DNA of 64,000 nt from Bacillota bacterium (GCA_023512375.1 JAILZS010000006.1:1-64000), one strand, 5' to 3'. Shown: positions 8,336 through 17,898, counted from the stretch's first letter. Made by a program: numbers and translations. The notes: a model not told the origin generated them from the letters alone.

Positions 8336-9397
8336 TTGCGAGCGTGGTGGGTGCGGGTGGGCCGGCGCGGACCCCGGGCGGCCTGGGGCGCGCCGCGCCG
8401 TGCGCGCCCTGCCCACGCCCTCCTCCCCGCCGGCGTCGCCCTGGCCGCCGTCGCGGCGGTCCTCTCCCTTCCGTCCGCCCCGCGTGTGGCGCCGGCTTCC
8501 GCCCTCGGCCCGGCGCCCGCTCCGGACGGGCGCGCCCTCGCCCTCCTGGCGGCGGCGCTTCCCGCGTGGGCGGGCGCGGCAGGGGAGGGGTCACCATGGC
8601 AGCGCCTGGCCGAATGGTTGGCGGGCGGCGGCGCCGTCGCGCCGCCGGCCCCGCCGCCGGCGCCGCCGTACGCGCCCTCCGCCGCCCATCCGCCCAACGC
8701 CCGGCCGCCCGATCCGGCCCCTCCGCCGCCCGACGTGTACGGCACGCGGCCGCTGGTGGCCATCTACCACACCGACTCGACGGAGGCCTACCTGCCGGCC
8801 ATGCGGGAGGCGGGCCTGCCGGCGACGGCGCCCTTCTCGCGCGACCAGGCGGTGGGGGTGGTGCAGGTGGGTGCCGTCCTCGCCCAGGCGCTGTGGCGGC
8901 TGGGGGTGGCGGCGGTGCACAGCCGGGCGGTGAACGATCCGGACGGGGTCATCGGGGCGTACGAGAACAGCCAGCGCACGGCCCAGGCGCTCCTCGCCGC
9001 CTACCCCAGCGTGCGCATCCTGCTGGACCTGCACCGCGGCGGCGCGGGCGAGGCCCAGGCCCCCGCCCCGCCCGCCGGGGCGGGGAGCGACGGCGCAGCG
9101 GGCGTGGTGCTCGTGGTCGGCACGGATGACCGCCTGCCCCAGCCGCACTGGCGGCAGAACCTGGCCTTCGCCCGCGTGCTGGCGGCCGCCGCCGGCCGCC
9201 TCTACCCGGGCTGGCCGGTTGCCGTGGTGGTGAGTCCCAACCAGTACAACCAGGAGCTCAGCCCCGGTGCCCTCCTCGTCGAGGTGGGCGGGCCGAACAC
9301 CACCCTGGCGAGCGCCGACGCCGCTGCCCGCCGCCTCGCCCGCGTCCTGGCCGCCGTGGTCGAGGGGGGGCTCTATCCCGGCGCAGGCGGCGGCTGA
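8336..9397 (+). CDS. spoIIP: Stage II sporulation protein P (peptidoglycan amidase/endopeptidase)
   Basis: A 353-residue protein with a basic, hydrophobic N-terminal anchor, a Pro/Ala-rich linker (about residues 85-135) and a SpoIIP catalytic domain. Conserved text includes VAIYHTDSTEAYLP, AYENSQRTAQALL, ILLDLHRGG and the C-terminal NQELSPGALLVEVG. SpoIIP works with SpoIID and SpoIIM to thin peptidoglycan at the septum during engulfment. TTG 8336 was chosen because GGGAGG lies eight bases upstream; the track start lies inside murJ. The usual H-[ST]-H motif reads H-T-D here. The gene is followed by lepA, as in other Bacillota. Confidence 0.88.
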   Translation: MRAWWVRVGRRGPRAAWGAPRRARPAHALLPAGVALAAVAAVLSLPSAPRVAPASALGPAPAPDGRALALLAAALPAWAGAAGEGSPWQRLAEWLAGGGAVAPPAPPPAPPYAPSAAHPPNARPPDPAPPPPDVYGTRPLVAIYHTDSTEAYLPAMREAGLPATAPFSRDQAVGVVQVGAVLAQALWRLGVAAVHSRAVNDPDGVIGAYENSQRTAQALLAAYPSVRILLDLHRGGAGEAQAPAPPAGAGSDGAAGVVLVVGTDDRLPQPHWRQNLAFARVLAAAAGRLYPGWPVAVVVSPNQYNQELSPGALLVEVGGPNTTLASADAAARRLARVLAAVVEGGLYPGAGGG

Positions 9398-9404
9398 GGC
9401 CGCG

Positions 9405-9433
9405 TTGACGCCTCCCGGCCCCCCCGCTACCAT
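9405..9433 (+). promoter_or_regulatory. Sigma-A type promoter of lepA
   Basis: TTGACG, 17 bases, TACCAT, in the short gap between spoIIP and lepA. The -10 is the same as that of the tRNA operon at 38001. It separates lepA-hemW from the sporulation gene upstream. Confidence 0.65.
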
Positions 9434-9486
9434 GGGGCCAGCATGCCCGGGCTCGGCCCGGGCGGCCTCTACCCGGGGGTGAGGGC

Positions 9487-11358
9487 GTGGCGGACGGGGC
9501 CCGGCCGGCGGCCGCGACCGGGGAGCGGGCGAGGCAGGGGGCGGACGTCGGCGCCGTACCGCCCGCCCGCATCCGCAACTTCGCCATCATCGCCCACATC
9601 GACCACGGCAAGTCTACCCTCGCCGACCGCCTGCTCGAATACGCTGGGGCGGTGCCGGCGCGCGAGATGACCGAGCAGTTCCTCGACCGCATGGACCTGG
9701 AGCGGGAGCGCGGCATCACGATCAAGGCCCAGGCGGTGCGCCTCGGCGTGCGCGGCCCGGATGGCGAGGCGTACGCCCTCAACCTCATCGACACGCCGGG
9801 CCACGTGGACTTCAGCTACGAGGTGTCGCGCGCCCTGGCGGCGTGCGAGGGCGTCATCCTGGTGGTGGACGCCGCCCAGGGCGTCCAGGCCCAGACGGTG
9901 GCCAACCTCTACCTGGCGGCCGAACACGGCTTGGCCATCGTGCCGGTGCTCAACAAGATCGACCTGCCGGGGGCGGACCCGGAGCGGGTGCGGGCGGAAC
10001 TCGAGGACCTGGGTGTCGACGGCCGGGAGGCCATCCCTGTGAGCGCGAAGACCGGCGAGGGGGTGCCGGAGGTGGTGGCGGCCGTGCTGGAGCGGGTGCC
10101 GCCGCCCGGCGGCGACCCCGACGCCTCCCTGCGAGCCCTGGTGTTCGACTCCCGCTACGACCCGTACATGGGGGTCGTCTGCTACGTGCGCATCGTGGAC
10201 GGTTCGGTGGCGGCGGGCGAGCGCGTGCGCTTCATGGCGACGGGGCGGTCCTTCGAGGTGACGGAGGTGGGCGTCTTCCGCCCCGAGGGGGAGGCGGTGG
10301 AGCGGTTGGCGGCGGGCGAGGTGGGGTACCTGACCGCCGGCATCAAGAGCGTGCGGGAGGCGCGGGTGGGCGACACCCTGACGCATGACGACCGCCCGGC
10401 GGACGCGCCCCTGCCGGGCTTCCGCCCCGCTCTACCGGTGGTGTACGCGGGCCTCTACCCCTCCGACCCGGGCGCCTACGACGACCTGCGGGAGGCGCTC
10501 GAGCGCCTCCAGCTCAACGACGCCGCCATCGTGTACGAGCCCGAGCGGTCGGAGGCCCTGGGGATGGGCTTCCGGGTGGGGTTTCTCGGCCTTCTCCATT
10601 TGGACGTGGTGGAGGAGCGGCTGGAACGGGAGTACGGCCTCGACCTGGTGGTGACCGCGCCTTCGGTGGTGTACCGGGTGACGCGGCCCGGCCGGCCGCC
10701 GTACGAGATCCAGAGCCCCGCGGACATGCCCGACGACGCGCAGACGGTGGAGGAGCCGTTCGTGGAGGCGGAGATCCTCGTCCCTGCCGACTACGTGGGC
10801 GCCGTCATGGAGCTCTGCCAGGAGCGGCGCGGCAGCATGGTGGCCCTGGACTACCGGTCGGCGGAGCGGGCGGCCATCACCTACCGCATGCCCCTGGCCG
10901 AGATCGTGTTCGACTTCTACGACCGCCTCAAGTCCCGCACGCGCGGCTACGCCTCCCTCGACTACCGGCCGGCGGGGTACGAGGCGTCGGATCTGGTGAA
11001 GGTGCAGGTCCTGCTGGCGGGCGAGGCGGTAGACGCCCTCTCGTTCGTCGCTCATCGCAGCCGCGCCGAGGCGCGCGCCCGCGCCGTGCTCGCCCGGCTG
11101 CGCGAGGTCATCCCCCGCCAGCTGTTCGACGTCGCCCTGCAGGCCGCCATCGGCCGCCGCGTCATCGCGCGCGAGACGGTGCGGGCGCTGCGCAAGGACG
11201 TGCTCGCCAAGTGTTACGGGGGCGACGTGACGCGCAAGCGAAAGCTCTTGGAGAAGCAGAAGGCGGGGAAGCGGCGGATGCGGGAGATCGGACGGGTGGA
11301 GGTGCCGCAGGCGGCGTTCATGGCCGTCCTGGACGCGGAGCGGGAGGGGTCGAGGTGA
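9487..11358 (+). CDS. lepA: Elongation factor 4 (EF-4/LepA), ribosome-associated GTPase
   Basis: A 623-residue translational GTPase. The G1 loop is [15 protein letters not shown], followed by switch [10 protein letters not shown]3 DTPGH and G4 NKID. Domain II and the EF-G-like domains follow, and the C-terminus reads [18 protein letters not shown], which is diagnostic of LepA rather than EF-G. The protein acts on stalled or mistranslocated ribosomes. GTG 9487 precedes a variable tail of about 25 residues before the G domain. hemW starts within its stop codon. Confidence 0.96.
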   Translation: MADGARPAAATGERARQGADVGAVPPARIRNFAIIAHIDHGKSTLADRLLEYAGAVPAREMTEQFLDRMDLERERGITIKAQAVRLGVRGPDGEAYALNLIDTPGHVDFSYEVSRALAACEGVILVVDAAQGVQAQTVANLYLAAEHGLAIVPVLNKIDLPGADPERVRAELEDLGVDGREAIPVSAKTGEGVPEVVAAVLERVPPPGGDPDASLRALVFDSRYDPYMGVVCYVRIVDGSVAAGERVRFMATGRSFEVTEVGVFRPEGEAVERLAAGEVGYLTAGIKSVREARVGDTLTHDDRPADAPLPGFRPALPVVYAGLYPSDPGAYDDLREALERLQLNDAAIVYEPERSEALGMGFRVGFLGLLHLDVVEERLEREYGLDLVVTAPSVVYRVTRPGRPPYEIQSPADMPDDAQTVEEPFVEAEILVPADYVGAVMELCQERRGSMVALDYRSAERAAITYRMPLAEIVFDFYDRLKSRTRGYASLDYRPAGYEASDLVKVQVLLAGEAVDALSFVAHRSRAEARARAVLARLREVIPRQLFDVALQAAIGRRVIARETVRALRKDVLAKCYGGDVTRKRKLLEKQKAGKRRMREIGRVEVPQAAFMAVLDAEREGSR

Positions 11359-12605
11359 TGCCGCAGGGTGCGCACCGGCGCCCGCCGGGGGAGCGAGTGT
11401 ACGGGACGGGACCGGCGGCGCCACGGCCGTGGGGGGAGGTGGAGGGGGGCGAGGCGCCGGACGCCCTGTCGCTGTACGTGCACATCCCGTACTGCGCGCG
11501 CCGCTGCGCCTTCTGCGACCTTTCGGCGGGTCGGCCGCGCGGGCCGGAGGAGCCGCTCGCCTACCTCACGGCCCTCAGGCGGGAGATCGTGCGCGCGGCG
11601 GAGGAGGAACCCGACCTGCGCGGCCGGCCGGCGGTGACCGCCTACTTCGGCGGAGGCACGCCCACCTCCGTGCAGCCGGAGGGGCTGGCGGGTGTGCTTT
11701 GGCTCTTGCGCAACCAGTTCGCCCTGCCCGACGAGGCGGAGGCAAGCGTGGAGGCCGATCCCGGGACGGTGGGGCAGGAGACGCTGTGGGCCCTGCGCCG
11801 GGCGGGGTTCAACCGCCTGTCGTTCGGGGTACAGACCCTGGACGACCGGGTTTTGCGCCGGCTGGGCCGGCTGCACGACGCTGCCCGGGCGCGGGCGGCC
11901 GTGGGTTGGGCGCGGGAGGAGGGGTTCGCGCACGTGAGCGTCGACCTCATCCTGGGGCTGCCGCAGGTGTCGCGCGCCGCCTGGCGGGAGACGGTGGCGG
12001 AGGTCGCGTCCTGGCCGGTCGACCACGTGAGCGTCTACGCCCTGCAGGTGGAGGAGGGGACCGCCTTCGGCCGCCGCCAGCGCGCCGGTCTGCTCTCCTT
12101 GCCGCCGGACGAACTCGTGGTCGAGATGGGCGACGAGGCGGAGGCGGTGCTCGCCGCCGCAGGATTCGAGCGCTACGAGCTCGCGTCCTACGCCCGCCCG
12201 GGCGGACGGTGCCTGCACAACGAGGGGTACTGGACGGGACGGGCCTACCGCGGCTTCGGCGCCGGGGCGCACTCGTACGTGGGAGGGGAGCGGCGTTGGA
12301 ACACCCGTTCCCCCCGCCGCTACATCGCGGCCGTGGTGGGAGGCGCGAGCCCCGTGGCCGGACGCGAGCGCCTGGCGGGCGAGGCGGCACGGGCGGAGGC
12401 GGCGATGCTCGCCCTGCGCCGCGACCGGGGCATCGAACGCGCCGCCTTCGCCCGCGCCTTCGGGGTCGACCCGGCCGCCGCCTTCGCCCCGGCCTGGGAG
12501 CGGCTGCAGGAGGCGGGGTTGGTCACGGTGGACGGGGAACGGATCGCCCTGAGCGGGCGGGGGCGCTGGCTGTACAATCGAGTGGCGTCGGCGCTGTTGC
12601 CCTGA
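11358..12605 (+). CDS. hemW: HemW heme chaperone, radical SAM family (formerly HemN-like)
   Basis: A 415-residue radical SAM protein. The iron-sulfur motif is CARRCAFC in HIPYCARRCAFCDLS, followed by YFGGGTPTSV and the HemW-typical NEGYWTGRAYRGFGAGAHSY. The spacing and the lepA-hemW-hrcA neighbourhood favour the heme chaperone HemW over the true coproporphyrinogen dehydrogenase HemN. ATG 11358 overlaps the lepA stop (GTGATG), implying translational coupling; GTG 11355 is an alternative. The long track start at 11211 lies inside lepA and is not used. Confidence 0.92.
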   Translation: MPQGAHRRPPGERVYGTGPAAPRPWGEVEGGEAPDALSLYVHIPYCARRCAFCDLSAGRPRGPEEPLAYLTALRREIVRAAEEEPDLRGRPAVTAYFGGGTPTSVQPEGLAGVLWLLRNQFALPDEAEASVEADPGTVGQETLWALRRAGFNRLSFGVQTLDDRVLRRLGRLHDAARARAAVGWAREEGFAHVSVDLILGLPQVSRAAWRETVAEVASWPVDHVSVYALQVEEGTAFGRRQRAGLLSLPPDELVVEMGDEAEAVLAAAGFERYELASYARPGGRCLHNEGYWTGRAYRGFGAGAHSYVGGERRWNTRSPRRYIAAVVGGASPVAGRERLAGEAARAEAAMLALRRDRGIERAAFARAFGVDPAAAFAPAWERLQEAGLVTVDGERIALSGRGRWLYNRVASALLP

Positions 12606-12623
12606 GGGCGGCGCGCGCCCGCC

Positions 12624-12652
12624 TTGACATGATCGGCTCTCCTCCGTAGCCT
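12624..12652 (+). promoter_or_regulatory. Sigma-A type promoter of the hrcA-grpE-dnaJ operon
   Basis: TTGACA, 17 bases, TAGCCT. It matches the rpsU promoter at 18593 in -35, spacing and -10. The start point would fall within the inverted repeat at 12658-12671. Confidence 0.75.
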
Positions 12653-12657
12653 ACATT

Positions 12658-12671
12658 CGCATAGGTATGCG
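12658..12671 (+). promoter_or_regulatory. Inverted repeat at the hrcA transcription start, candidate operator
   Basis: CGCATAGGTATGCG is a 6-bp perfect inverted repeat with a 2-base centre, placed 6-19 bases after the -10 of the hrcA promoter. No classical CIRCE element (TTAGCACTC-N9-GAGTGCTAA) is present. A repressor bound here would block initiation; HrcA itself is the obvious candidate but that is inference. Confidence 0.4.
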
Positions 12672-12698
12672 GAAAACGGGGATCAAGGGGGCGAGCGC

Positions 12699-13712
12699 GT
12701 GAACGGGCGCAAGCGCGAGGTGCTGCGCGCCGTGGTGGACGACTACGTCGCCACGGCCGAGCCGGTGGCCTCGAAGACGCTGGCGCAGCGCTATCCGTTC
12801 GGCGTGTCGTCGGCCACGATCCGGGGCGAGATGGCCGATCTGGAGGCGGACGGATACCTGCTCCAGCGTCACACGAGCGCCGGCCGCATCCCCTCCGACA
12901 AGGGATACCGCTATTACGTGGACGAGCTCATCGCCTTCCAACCCCCGACCCCGGGAGAGCGGGCGCAGATGGCCGCGATCCTCGGGCGCCGGGGGGCGGA
13001 GGCGCAGTGGCTGTTGCGCGAGCTCGGCCACCTTCTGGCCGACGCCACGCGCTGCGCCGCCGTGGCCGTGGGGGCGCACACCGGGCCGGTGCATGTGCGC
13101 CACATCACCACCGTGGCCACCGAGCCGCAGCGCGCGCTGCTCGTACTCGTGACCGACCAGGACACGGTGGTCCACCGCTCCGTGGACCTTCCCGAGGGCC
13201 TTGGCCAAGCGGAGCTGGAGGCGCTGGTGGCGGCCGCCAGCCAACGCCTCACCGGGCAGGGGCTGGGGCGCGCCGGGCGCACGGTGTGGCAGGAGGTGTA
13301 CGACCTCACGGCACCCTTCCGCGCCCTGGCGGACGCGATCCTGTCGCTTCTGGACACCGACCCCTTGGCCGGGGAGGAGCGGGTCTTCCTCGGGGGCGCC
13401 TCCCACCTCGTGGGGCAACCCGAGTTCCAAGACGCCGAGCGCATCCGTACCCTTCTCGACTTCCTCGACCGTCCGGAGGCGGTGGAATCGCTCCTGAACG
13501 AGGCGGCGACACCGCAGGGGCTCAGGGTGCGCATCGGGCAGGAGAACCAGACCGCCGCCATGCAGGAGATGTCCCTGGTCACCGCACCGGTGCGGCAGGG
13601 CGAGCGGGTGGTCGGCTACCTCGCCGTTCTGGGCCCGACCCGCATGCCGTACGGGCGCGTTCTGGGCATCATGGAGGCGCTGAACCGGATCGGCGTCGGC
13701 TTCGCGGGCTAG
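12699..13712 (+). CDS. hrcA: Heat-inducible transcription repressor HrcA
   Basis: A 337-residue repressor. The winged-helix N-terminus shows VLRAVVDDYVATAEPVASK and SSATIRGEMADLE, then the conserved HTSAGRIPSDKGYRYYVD, and a C-terminal GAF-like domain ending in RVLGIMEALNRIG. HrcA represses class I heat-shock operons and is stabilised by GroEL. GTG 12699 has AAGGGGG upstream. It leads an operon with grpE and dnaJ. Its binding site may be the inverted repeat ahead of the gene rather than a canonical CIRCE. Confidence 0.95.
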   Translation: MNGRKREVLRAVVDDYVATAEPVASKTLAQRYPFGVSSATIRGEMADLEADGYLLQRHTSAGRIPSDKGYRYYVDELIAFQPPTPGERAQMAAILGRRGAEAQWLLRELGHLLADATRCAAVAVGAHTGPVHVRHITTVATEPQRALLVLVTDQDTVVHRSVDLPEGLGQAELEALVAAASQRLTGQGLGRAGRTVWQEVYDLTAPFRALADAILSLLDTDPLAGEERVFLGGASHLVGQPEFQDAERIRTLLDFLDRPEAVESLLNEAATPQGLRVRIGQENQTAAMQEMSLVTAPVRQGERVVGYLAVLGPTRMPYGRVLGIMEALNRIGVGFAG

Positions 13713-13785
13713 GCGGCCGGAGGGGCGGGCCGACGGCGGCGGCCGCGGCCCGTTCGCCGTGCCGTTGGGGGAAGGAGGAGCGGCC

Positions 13786-14379
13786 ATGGCGCTGGAGCAG
13801 GACGAGACCGTACCCGCGCAGTCCGCGGCCGAGGCACCGCCTGCGGGGGAAGCGGAGGAAGGGACGGCCGAGGCCGATCTCGCCCGCGCCCAGGCCGACC
13901 TCGCCGCCCTGGAGGAGGCGCACCGTCGGCTGGCGGCCGACTTCGCCAACTACCGCCGCCGCGTGGAGCGCGACCGCGCAGGGTGGGAGGAGGCGGCGCA
14001 GGGGGAGTTGCTCCTGCGCCTCCTCCCCGTGTTCGACAACCTACGCCGGGCGCGGGAGGCGGCGGGGGCGGCGGCGGGCGAGGCGGGGACGGCTCTGGCG
14101 GCGGGCCTCGACATGGTGGTGCGCTCGTTGGACGAGGCGCTCGCCTCCGTCGGGGTGACGGAGAGCGTACGGGTGGGCGACCCCTTCGACCCCGCGACGT
14201 GCGAGGCCCTGGGGGAGGAGGTGCGCGACGACTTCGTCCCCGGCAGCGTGAGCGCCGTGCTTCTCCCCGGCTATCGTCTGGGCGGGCGCGTGCTTCGCCC
14301 CGCTCTGGTGCGCGTGGCCGCAGCGCCAGCGCCGCAGGCGGCCGCAGAGGAGGGGGCGGCGCGGGAGGGGGAGGGCTAG
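13786..14379 (+). CDS. grpE: GrpE nucleotide exchange factor
   Basis: A 197-residue co-chaperone. It has an acidic, disordered N-terminus, a long helix (RLAADFANYRRRVERDR), LLPVFDNLRRA, and the C-terminal beta domain with the GYRLGGRVLRPALVRVA signature. GrpE releases ADP from DnaK. ATG 13786 follows GGAGGAG; the track start nine codons upstream lacks this. The stop codon abuts the dnaJ start, so grpE and dnaJ are coupled. dnaK, which normally sits between these two genes in Bacillota, is absent here. Confidence 0.94.
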   Translation: MALEQDETVPAQSAAEAPPAGEAEEGTAEADLARAQADLAALEEAHRRLAADFANYRRRVERDRAGWEEAAQGELLLRLLPVFDNLRRAREAAGAAAGEAGTALAAGLDMVVRSLDEALASVGVTESVRVGDPFDPATCEALGEEVRDDFVPGSVSAVLLPGYRLGGRVLRPALVRVAAAPAPQAAAEEGAAREGEG

Positions 14380-15516
14380 GTGGCGCGCGACTACTACGAG
14401 GTGCTCGGCGTCCCGCGGGACGCCTCCCAGGAGGAGATCAAGCGCGCCTTCCGCACCCTGGCGCGCAAGCATCACCCCGACGCGAACCCGGGCGACCCCG
14501 GGGCGGAGGAGCGCTTCAAGGAGATCAACGAGGCGTACTCCGTCCTGAGCGATCCGGACAAGCGCGCGGCATACGACCGGTTCGGCACCGCCGACCCCGC
14601 GGCGGGCTTCGGGGCGGGCGGCGGCTTCGGCGGCGGCTTTGACGCCGGCAGCGATCCGTTCGGTCTGGGCGACCTGTTCGACATGTTCATGGGCGGGGCG
14701 ATGGGCGCTCGGGCGCGGGGACCGCAGCGCGGCAGCGATGTGGAGGTGGAGATCGCCGTCGACCTGCGGGAGGTGCTCGCCGGGGCCGAACGCACCCTGC
14801 GCTACCCCCGCGTGGAGCGTTGCGACACGTGCGGCGGTACGGGGGCGCGGCCGGGCAGCGGACCCGCGGTGTGCCGCACCTGCGGCGGCCGCGGCCAGGT
14901 CCAGACGGTGCGGCGCACGGCGTTCGGGCAGTTTGTCACCAGCCGGGTGTGCGAGACCTGCATGGGGCGCGGCCGCGAGGTGCGCGACCCCTGCCCGCGC
15001 TGTCGGGGTGCGGGTGTGGTGCGCCGCCAGGTGGAGCGCGTGGTGCGCGTCCCGCCCGGGGTGGAGGAGGGGCAGCGCCTGCGGGTGGCCGGCGAGGGGG
15101 ACGTCGGGCAGGAGGGCGGTCCCCCCGGCGACCTCTACGTGCGCATACGCGAGGCGCCGCACCCCGATTTCGTGCGCCGAGGGCGCGACCTCGAGTCGCG
15201 CCTGCGCGTCGGGCTGGCGGAGGCGGCGCTCGGCACGCGCAAGCGGGTGCGCACGCTGGAGGGCGAGGAGGAGGTGCACGTGCCGGCGGGAAGCCAGCCC
15301 GGGCAGGTGATCGCCCTCAAGGGGCACGGCCTGCCTGGCCTGCGAGGCCACGGGCGCGGCGACCTCAGGCTCGTGGTCGAGCTCGAGGTGCCGCAGCGCC
15401 TGAGTCCGCAGGCGCGCCAGGCGCTCCTGGACTACGCCCGTGCCATGGGGGAGCGCGTGGACGACGAGGGCGGGCATAGCCTGTTGGGGCGGGTGCGAGG
15501 CGCGTTCAAGGGGTAG
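14380..15516 (+). CDS. dnaJ: Chaperone DnaJ
   Basis: A 378-residue type I J-protein. The J domain (residues 1-70) has the HPD motif in [10 protein letters not shown] short Gly/Phe-rich segment ([12 protein letters not shown]) follows, then four zinc-binding repeats [24 protein letters not shown] and CPRCRGAG, and the C-terminal substrate-binding domains. DnaJ delivers clients to DnaK and stimulates its ATPase. GTG 14380 follows directly on the grpE stop, with the ribosome-binding site inside the grpE end. Confidence 0.96.
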   Translation: MARDYYEVLGVPRDASQEEIKRAFRTLARKHHPDANPGDPGAEERFKEINEAYSVLSDPDKRAAYDRFGTADPAAGFGAGGGFGGGFDAGSDPFGLGDLFDMFMGGAMGARARGPQRGSDVEVEIAVDLREVLAGAERTLRYPRVERCDTCGGTGARPGSGPAVCRTCGGRGQVQTVRRTAFGQFVTSRVCETCMGRGREVRDPCPRCRGAGVVRRQVERVVRVPPGVEEGQRLRVAGEGDVGQEGGPPGDLYVRIREAPHPDFVRRGRDLESRLRVGLAEAALGTRKRVRTLEGEEEVHVPAGSQPGQVIALKGHGLPGLRGHGRGDLRLVVELEVPQRLSPQARQALLDYARAMGERVDDEGGHSLLGRVRGAFKG

Positions 15517-15532
15517 ACGGCGAGGGGGCGGG

Positions 15533-16567
15533 TTGGCGCTGCGCGTCTTGGTGGTGTTCGGCGGCCCCTCGAGCGAGCATGAGGTCTCCCGCATGTCGGC
15601 CCAGGGCGTGGGTGCCAGCCTGGCACAGGCCGGCTGCGACGTGGTGTACGCCGAGGTGGACCGCGACGGCCGCTGGCGCAGCGGGGGCGAGTACCTCGAC
15701 CCGTTCGGCGCCGGCCGGCCCGGGGTGGACGTGGTCTTCCCCCTCATCCACGGCCCGTTCGGCGAGGACGGCAGCCTTCAAGGGCTGCTCGAGTGGTGCG
15801 GCGTGCCCTACGTGGGGAGCGACGTGGTGGGCAGCGCCGTAGCCATCGACAAGGCGGTGATGAAGACCGTGCTGAGCGCCGCCGGCCTGCCGGCGGTGCG
15901 GTGGTGCCTGGTCCACCGCCATGAGCTGGCCGATGGGCGCGAGGTGCTGGAGCGGTGTGAGGCCTTGGGCGACTACCCGCGCTTCGTCAAGCCGGCGCGC
16001 CTGGGCTCCTCCGTGGCGGTGAGCAAGGTGCGTTCGGACGCCGAGCTTTTGGCCGCGTTGGCGTCCGCGGCCCGCTACGACGAGCGGGTGTTGGTGGAGG
16101 AGGGCGTGCGGGCGCGCGAACTGGAGTGCGCCATCCTGGGGGGCCGGCCACCCAGGGCGTCGGCCGTGGGCGAGATCCGCCACCGGCGCGAGTTCTACGA
16201 CTACACGGCCAAGTACGACGCGGGCGCCGGCACCCGCCTGGACATCCCCGCCCGCGTGGAGGAGGGTGTGGCGGCGCAGGTGCGCGCGCTGGCGGTCGCG
16301 GCGTTCGAGGCGTGCGCCGCGCGCGACCTGGCGCGAGTCGACTTCTTCCTCACCGACGACGGCCGCCTGCTGGTGAACGAGATCAACACCCTGCCCGGGT
16401 TTACGCCCTACAGCATGTACCCCTTGCTGTGGCAGGCATCGGGGATGTCGCCCGCAGAACTCGCCCTCGCCCTCGTGCAGGCGGCGGCGGCGCGCGGCCC
16501 CAGGCCCCGGCGGGAGGCGGACGCGGGCGAGGGAGGTACGTCGGCGCGGCCGGAGGCGGCGCGCTAG
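15533..16567 (+). CDS. ddl: D-alanine-D-alanine ligase
   Basis: A 344-residue ATP-grasp enzyme that joins two D-alanines for the peptidoglycan precursor. Visible motifs are VVFGGPSSEHEVS at the N-terminus, GSAVAIDKAVMKTVLSAAGLP, VEEGVRARELECAILGG, and the Mg-binding C-terminal EINTLPGFTPYSMYP. TTG 15533 was chosen; it follows GAGGGGG and starts 16 bases after dnaJ ends, whereas the track start lies inside dnaJ. The gene is not usually next to dnaJ in Bacillota, where prmA and rsmE are expected. Confidence 0.93.
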   Translation: MALRVLVVFGGPSSEHEVSRMSAQGVGASLAQAGCDVVYAEVDRDGRWRSGGEYLDPFGAGRPGVDVVFPLIHGPFGEDGSLQGLLEWCGVPYVGSDVVGSAVAIDKAVMKTVLSAAGLPAVRWCLVHRHELADGREVLERCEALGDYPRFVKPARLGSSVAVSKVRSDAELLAALASAARYDERVLVEEGVRARELECAILGGRPPRASAVGEIRHRREFYDYTAKYDAGAGTRLDIPARVEEGVAAQVRALAVAAFEACAARDLARVDFFLTDDGRLLVNEINTLPGFTPYSMYPLLWQASGMSPAELALALVQAAAARGPRPRREADAGEGGTSARPEAAR

Positions 16568-16622
16568 CCCACCTGCGCGGGCAGCCGCGCGTGGAGAGGG
16601 CGCCGGGCCGGGCCGGAGCGCG

Positions 16623-16657
16623 CGCGGGCCGTCCGCCGATGCGGCGGACGGCCCGCG
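16623..16657. terminator. Strong hairpin between convergent ddl and htrA
   Basis: A perfect 15-bp stem (left arm CGCGGGCCGTCCGCC) with a 5-base loop lies between the stops of ddl (+) and htrA (-). It lacks a T-run but its placement suggests a bidirectional terminator. Confidence 0.55.
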
Positions 16658-16672
16658 GCCGCGGTGCGGCGT

Positions 16673-17815
16673 TCAGGCCGCCGGCGTGGGCCGGGTCTCC
16701 AGTACGGCCGTGAGCGAGAGGTGGCGCGTGCCGCGCACGACCTCGAACGTCATGGGGTCGCCCGGGTGCCCCGCCTCGATGATGGGCGTGAGCGCGCTCG
16801 CCGACGCCACGGGCTTCCCGGCCGCGGCCACGATCACGTCCCCGGGTTGGAAGCCCGCCGAGGAGGCGGGGGACTGGGGCTCGACGGCCACCACGAGGGC
16901 GCCGCTGCTGACCGACAGGCCGTCCTGCTGCGCCAGCGATGGCGTGACCGAGCTCACGATCACGCCCAGCCAGCCCTTGCCCACGAGGTGCTGCTTGGTC
17001 ATGGAGGCCATGGCCTTCTCCGCCACGCCGATCGGGATGGCGAAGCCCAGACCCTGGCCGGAGGCGTTTACCGCGGTGTTGATGCCCACGACCTGACCGT
17101 TCAGGTTGAGGAGGGGACCGCCGGAGTTACCGGGGTTGATCGGGGTGTCCGTCTGCAGGAGGTTGTCGTAGTGCCGGTTGGCGATGGTGAACGAGCGCCC
17201 CTTGGCCGAGATGACGCCCACGGTGACGGTGTTGTAGAGCCCCTCGGGGGCGCCGATGGCGATCGACCAGGAGCCGACCGGGGCCGCGGCGTTGCTGCTG
17301 GCCAGGCTCAGCGTCGGCAGGGCGCGCGGCGCCTGGATCTTGAGCAGGGCGAGGTCGAGGCCGTAGTCGGTGCCCACGACCGTGGCCTTGAAGCGGTTGG
17401 AGAAGCCGTTGACGCGTACCTGGACGGACGAGGCCCCGGCCACGACGTGGTCGTTCGTGAGGATGAGGCCGTCCGAGCTGACGATGAAGCCCGAGCCGAT
17501 GCCCGACGAGGGCGGGGTCAGCTGCTGGCCGAAGGGCGTCTGCACCACCTGGCCGGGGATGGTGGCGTAGATCGTGACCACGGCCGGTTCCGCCCGTGCC
17601 ACGAGGTTGGGGATGGTGTTGGCGGTGAGCACTTGGCCTTGACCGGTGGCGGGCGCCGCGGAACCGCGCGCGGCCGCCAGGCGCACGGCCGGGGCGACCT
17701 GAGGCGGCGGCGCCGCGGTGTGGGCGGCGGGGACGCGGCTTCCGAGGGCGTACCCGAACCCCATGGCCGCGGCCGCGACGGGAGCCACGATGGCGATGTG
17801 CCAGCGCGATTGCAT
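16673..17815 (-). CDS. htrA: HtrA/DegP-type serine protease with PDZ domain
   Basis: A 380-residue membrane-anchored protease. The N-terminus has a single hydrophobic segment (IAIVAPVAAAAMGFGYALG) that places the protease outside the cytoplasm. The catalytic triad is visible as TNDHVV (His), DYGLDLALLK (Asp) and NPGNSGGPLLN (Ser). A C-terminal PDZ domain includes AGFQPGDVIVAA. HtrA degrades misfolded exported proteins. The second ATG (17815) is eight bases from AAGGAGG, while the ATG at 17821 is only one base from it, so 17815 is preferred. An 11-bp-spaced CTAA repeat upstream suggests control by an OmpR-type regulator. Confidence 0.93.
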   Translation of the reverse strand: MQSRWHIAIVAPVAAAAMGFGYALGSRVPAAHTAAPPPQVAPAVRLAAARGSAAPATGQGQVLTANTIPNLVARAEPAVVTIYATIPGQVVQTPFGQQLTPPSSGIGSGFIVSSDGLILTNDHVVAGASSVQVRVNGFSNRFKATVVGTDYGLDLALLKIQAPRALPTLSLASSNAAAPVGSWSIAIGAPEGLYNTVTVGVISAKGRSFTIANRHYDNLLQTDTPINPGNSGGPLLNLNGQVVGINTAVNASGQGLGFAIPIGVAEKAMASMTKQHLVGKGWLGVIVSSVTPSLAQQDGLSVSSGALVVAVEPQSPASSAGFQPGDVIVAAAGKPVASASALTPIIEAGHPGDPMTFEVVRGTRHLSLTAVLETRPTPAA

Positions 17816-17898
17816 CGTCATGCCTCCTTGCCGCACGGCGTCGGGAATGCCTTGGGACCTTCCGCGGAAGATGTTGTCACTCCGCGCCGCCCGCGTGG

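Noticed and set aside
12600-12699. CIRCE operator before hrcA
   Set aside because: The consensus TTAGCACTC-N9-GAGTGCTAA is not there; a shorter palindrome was reported instead.
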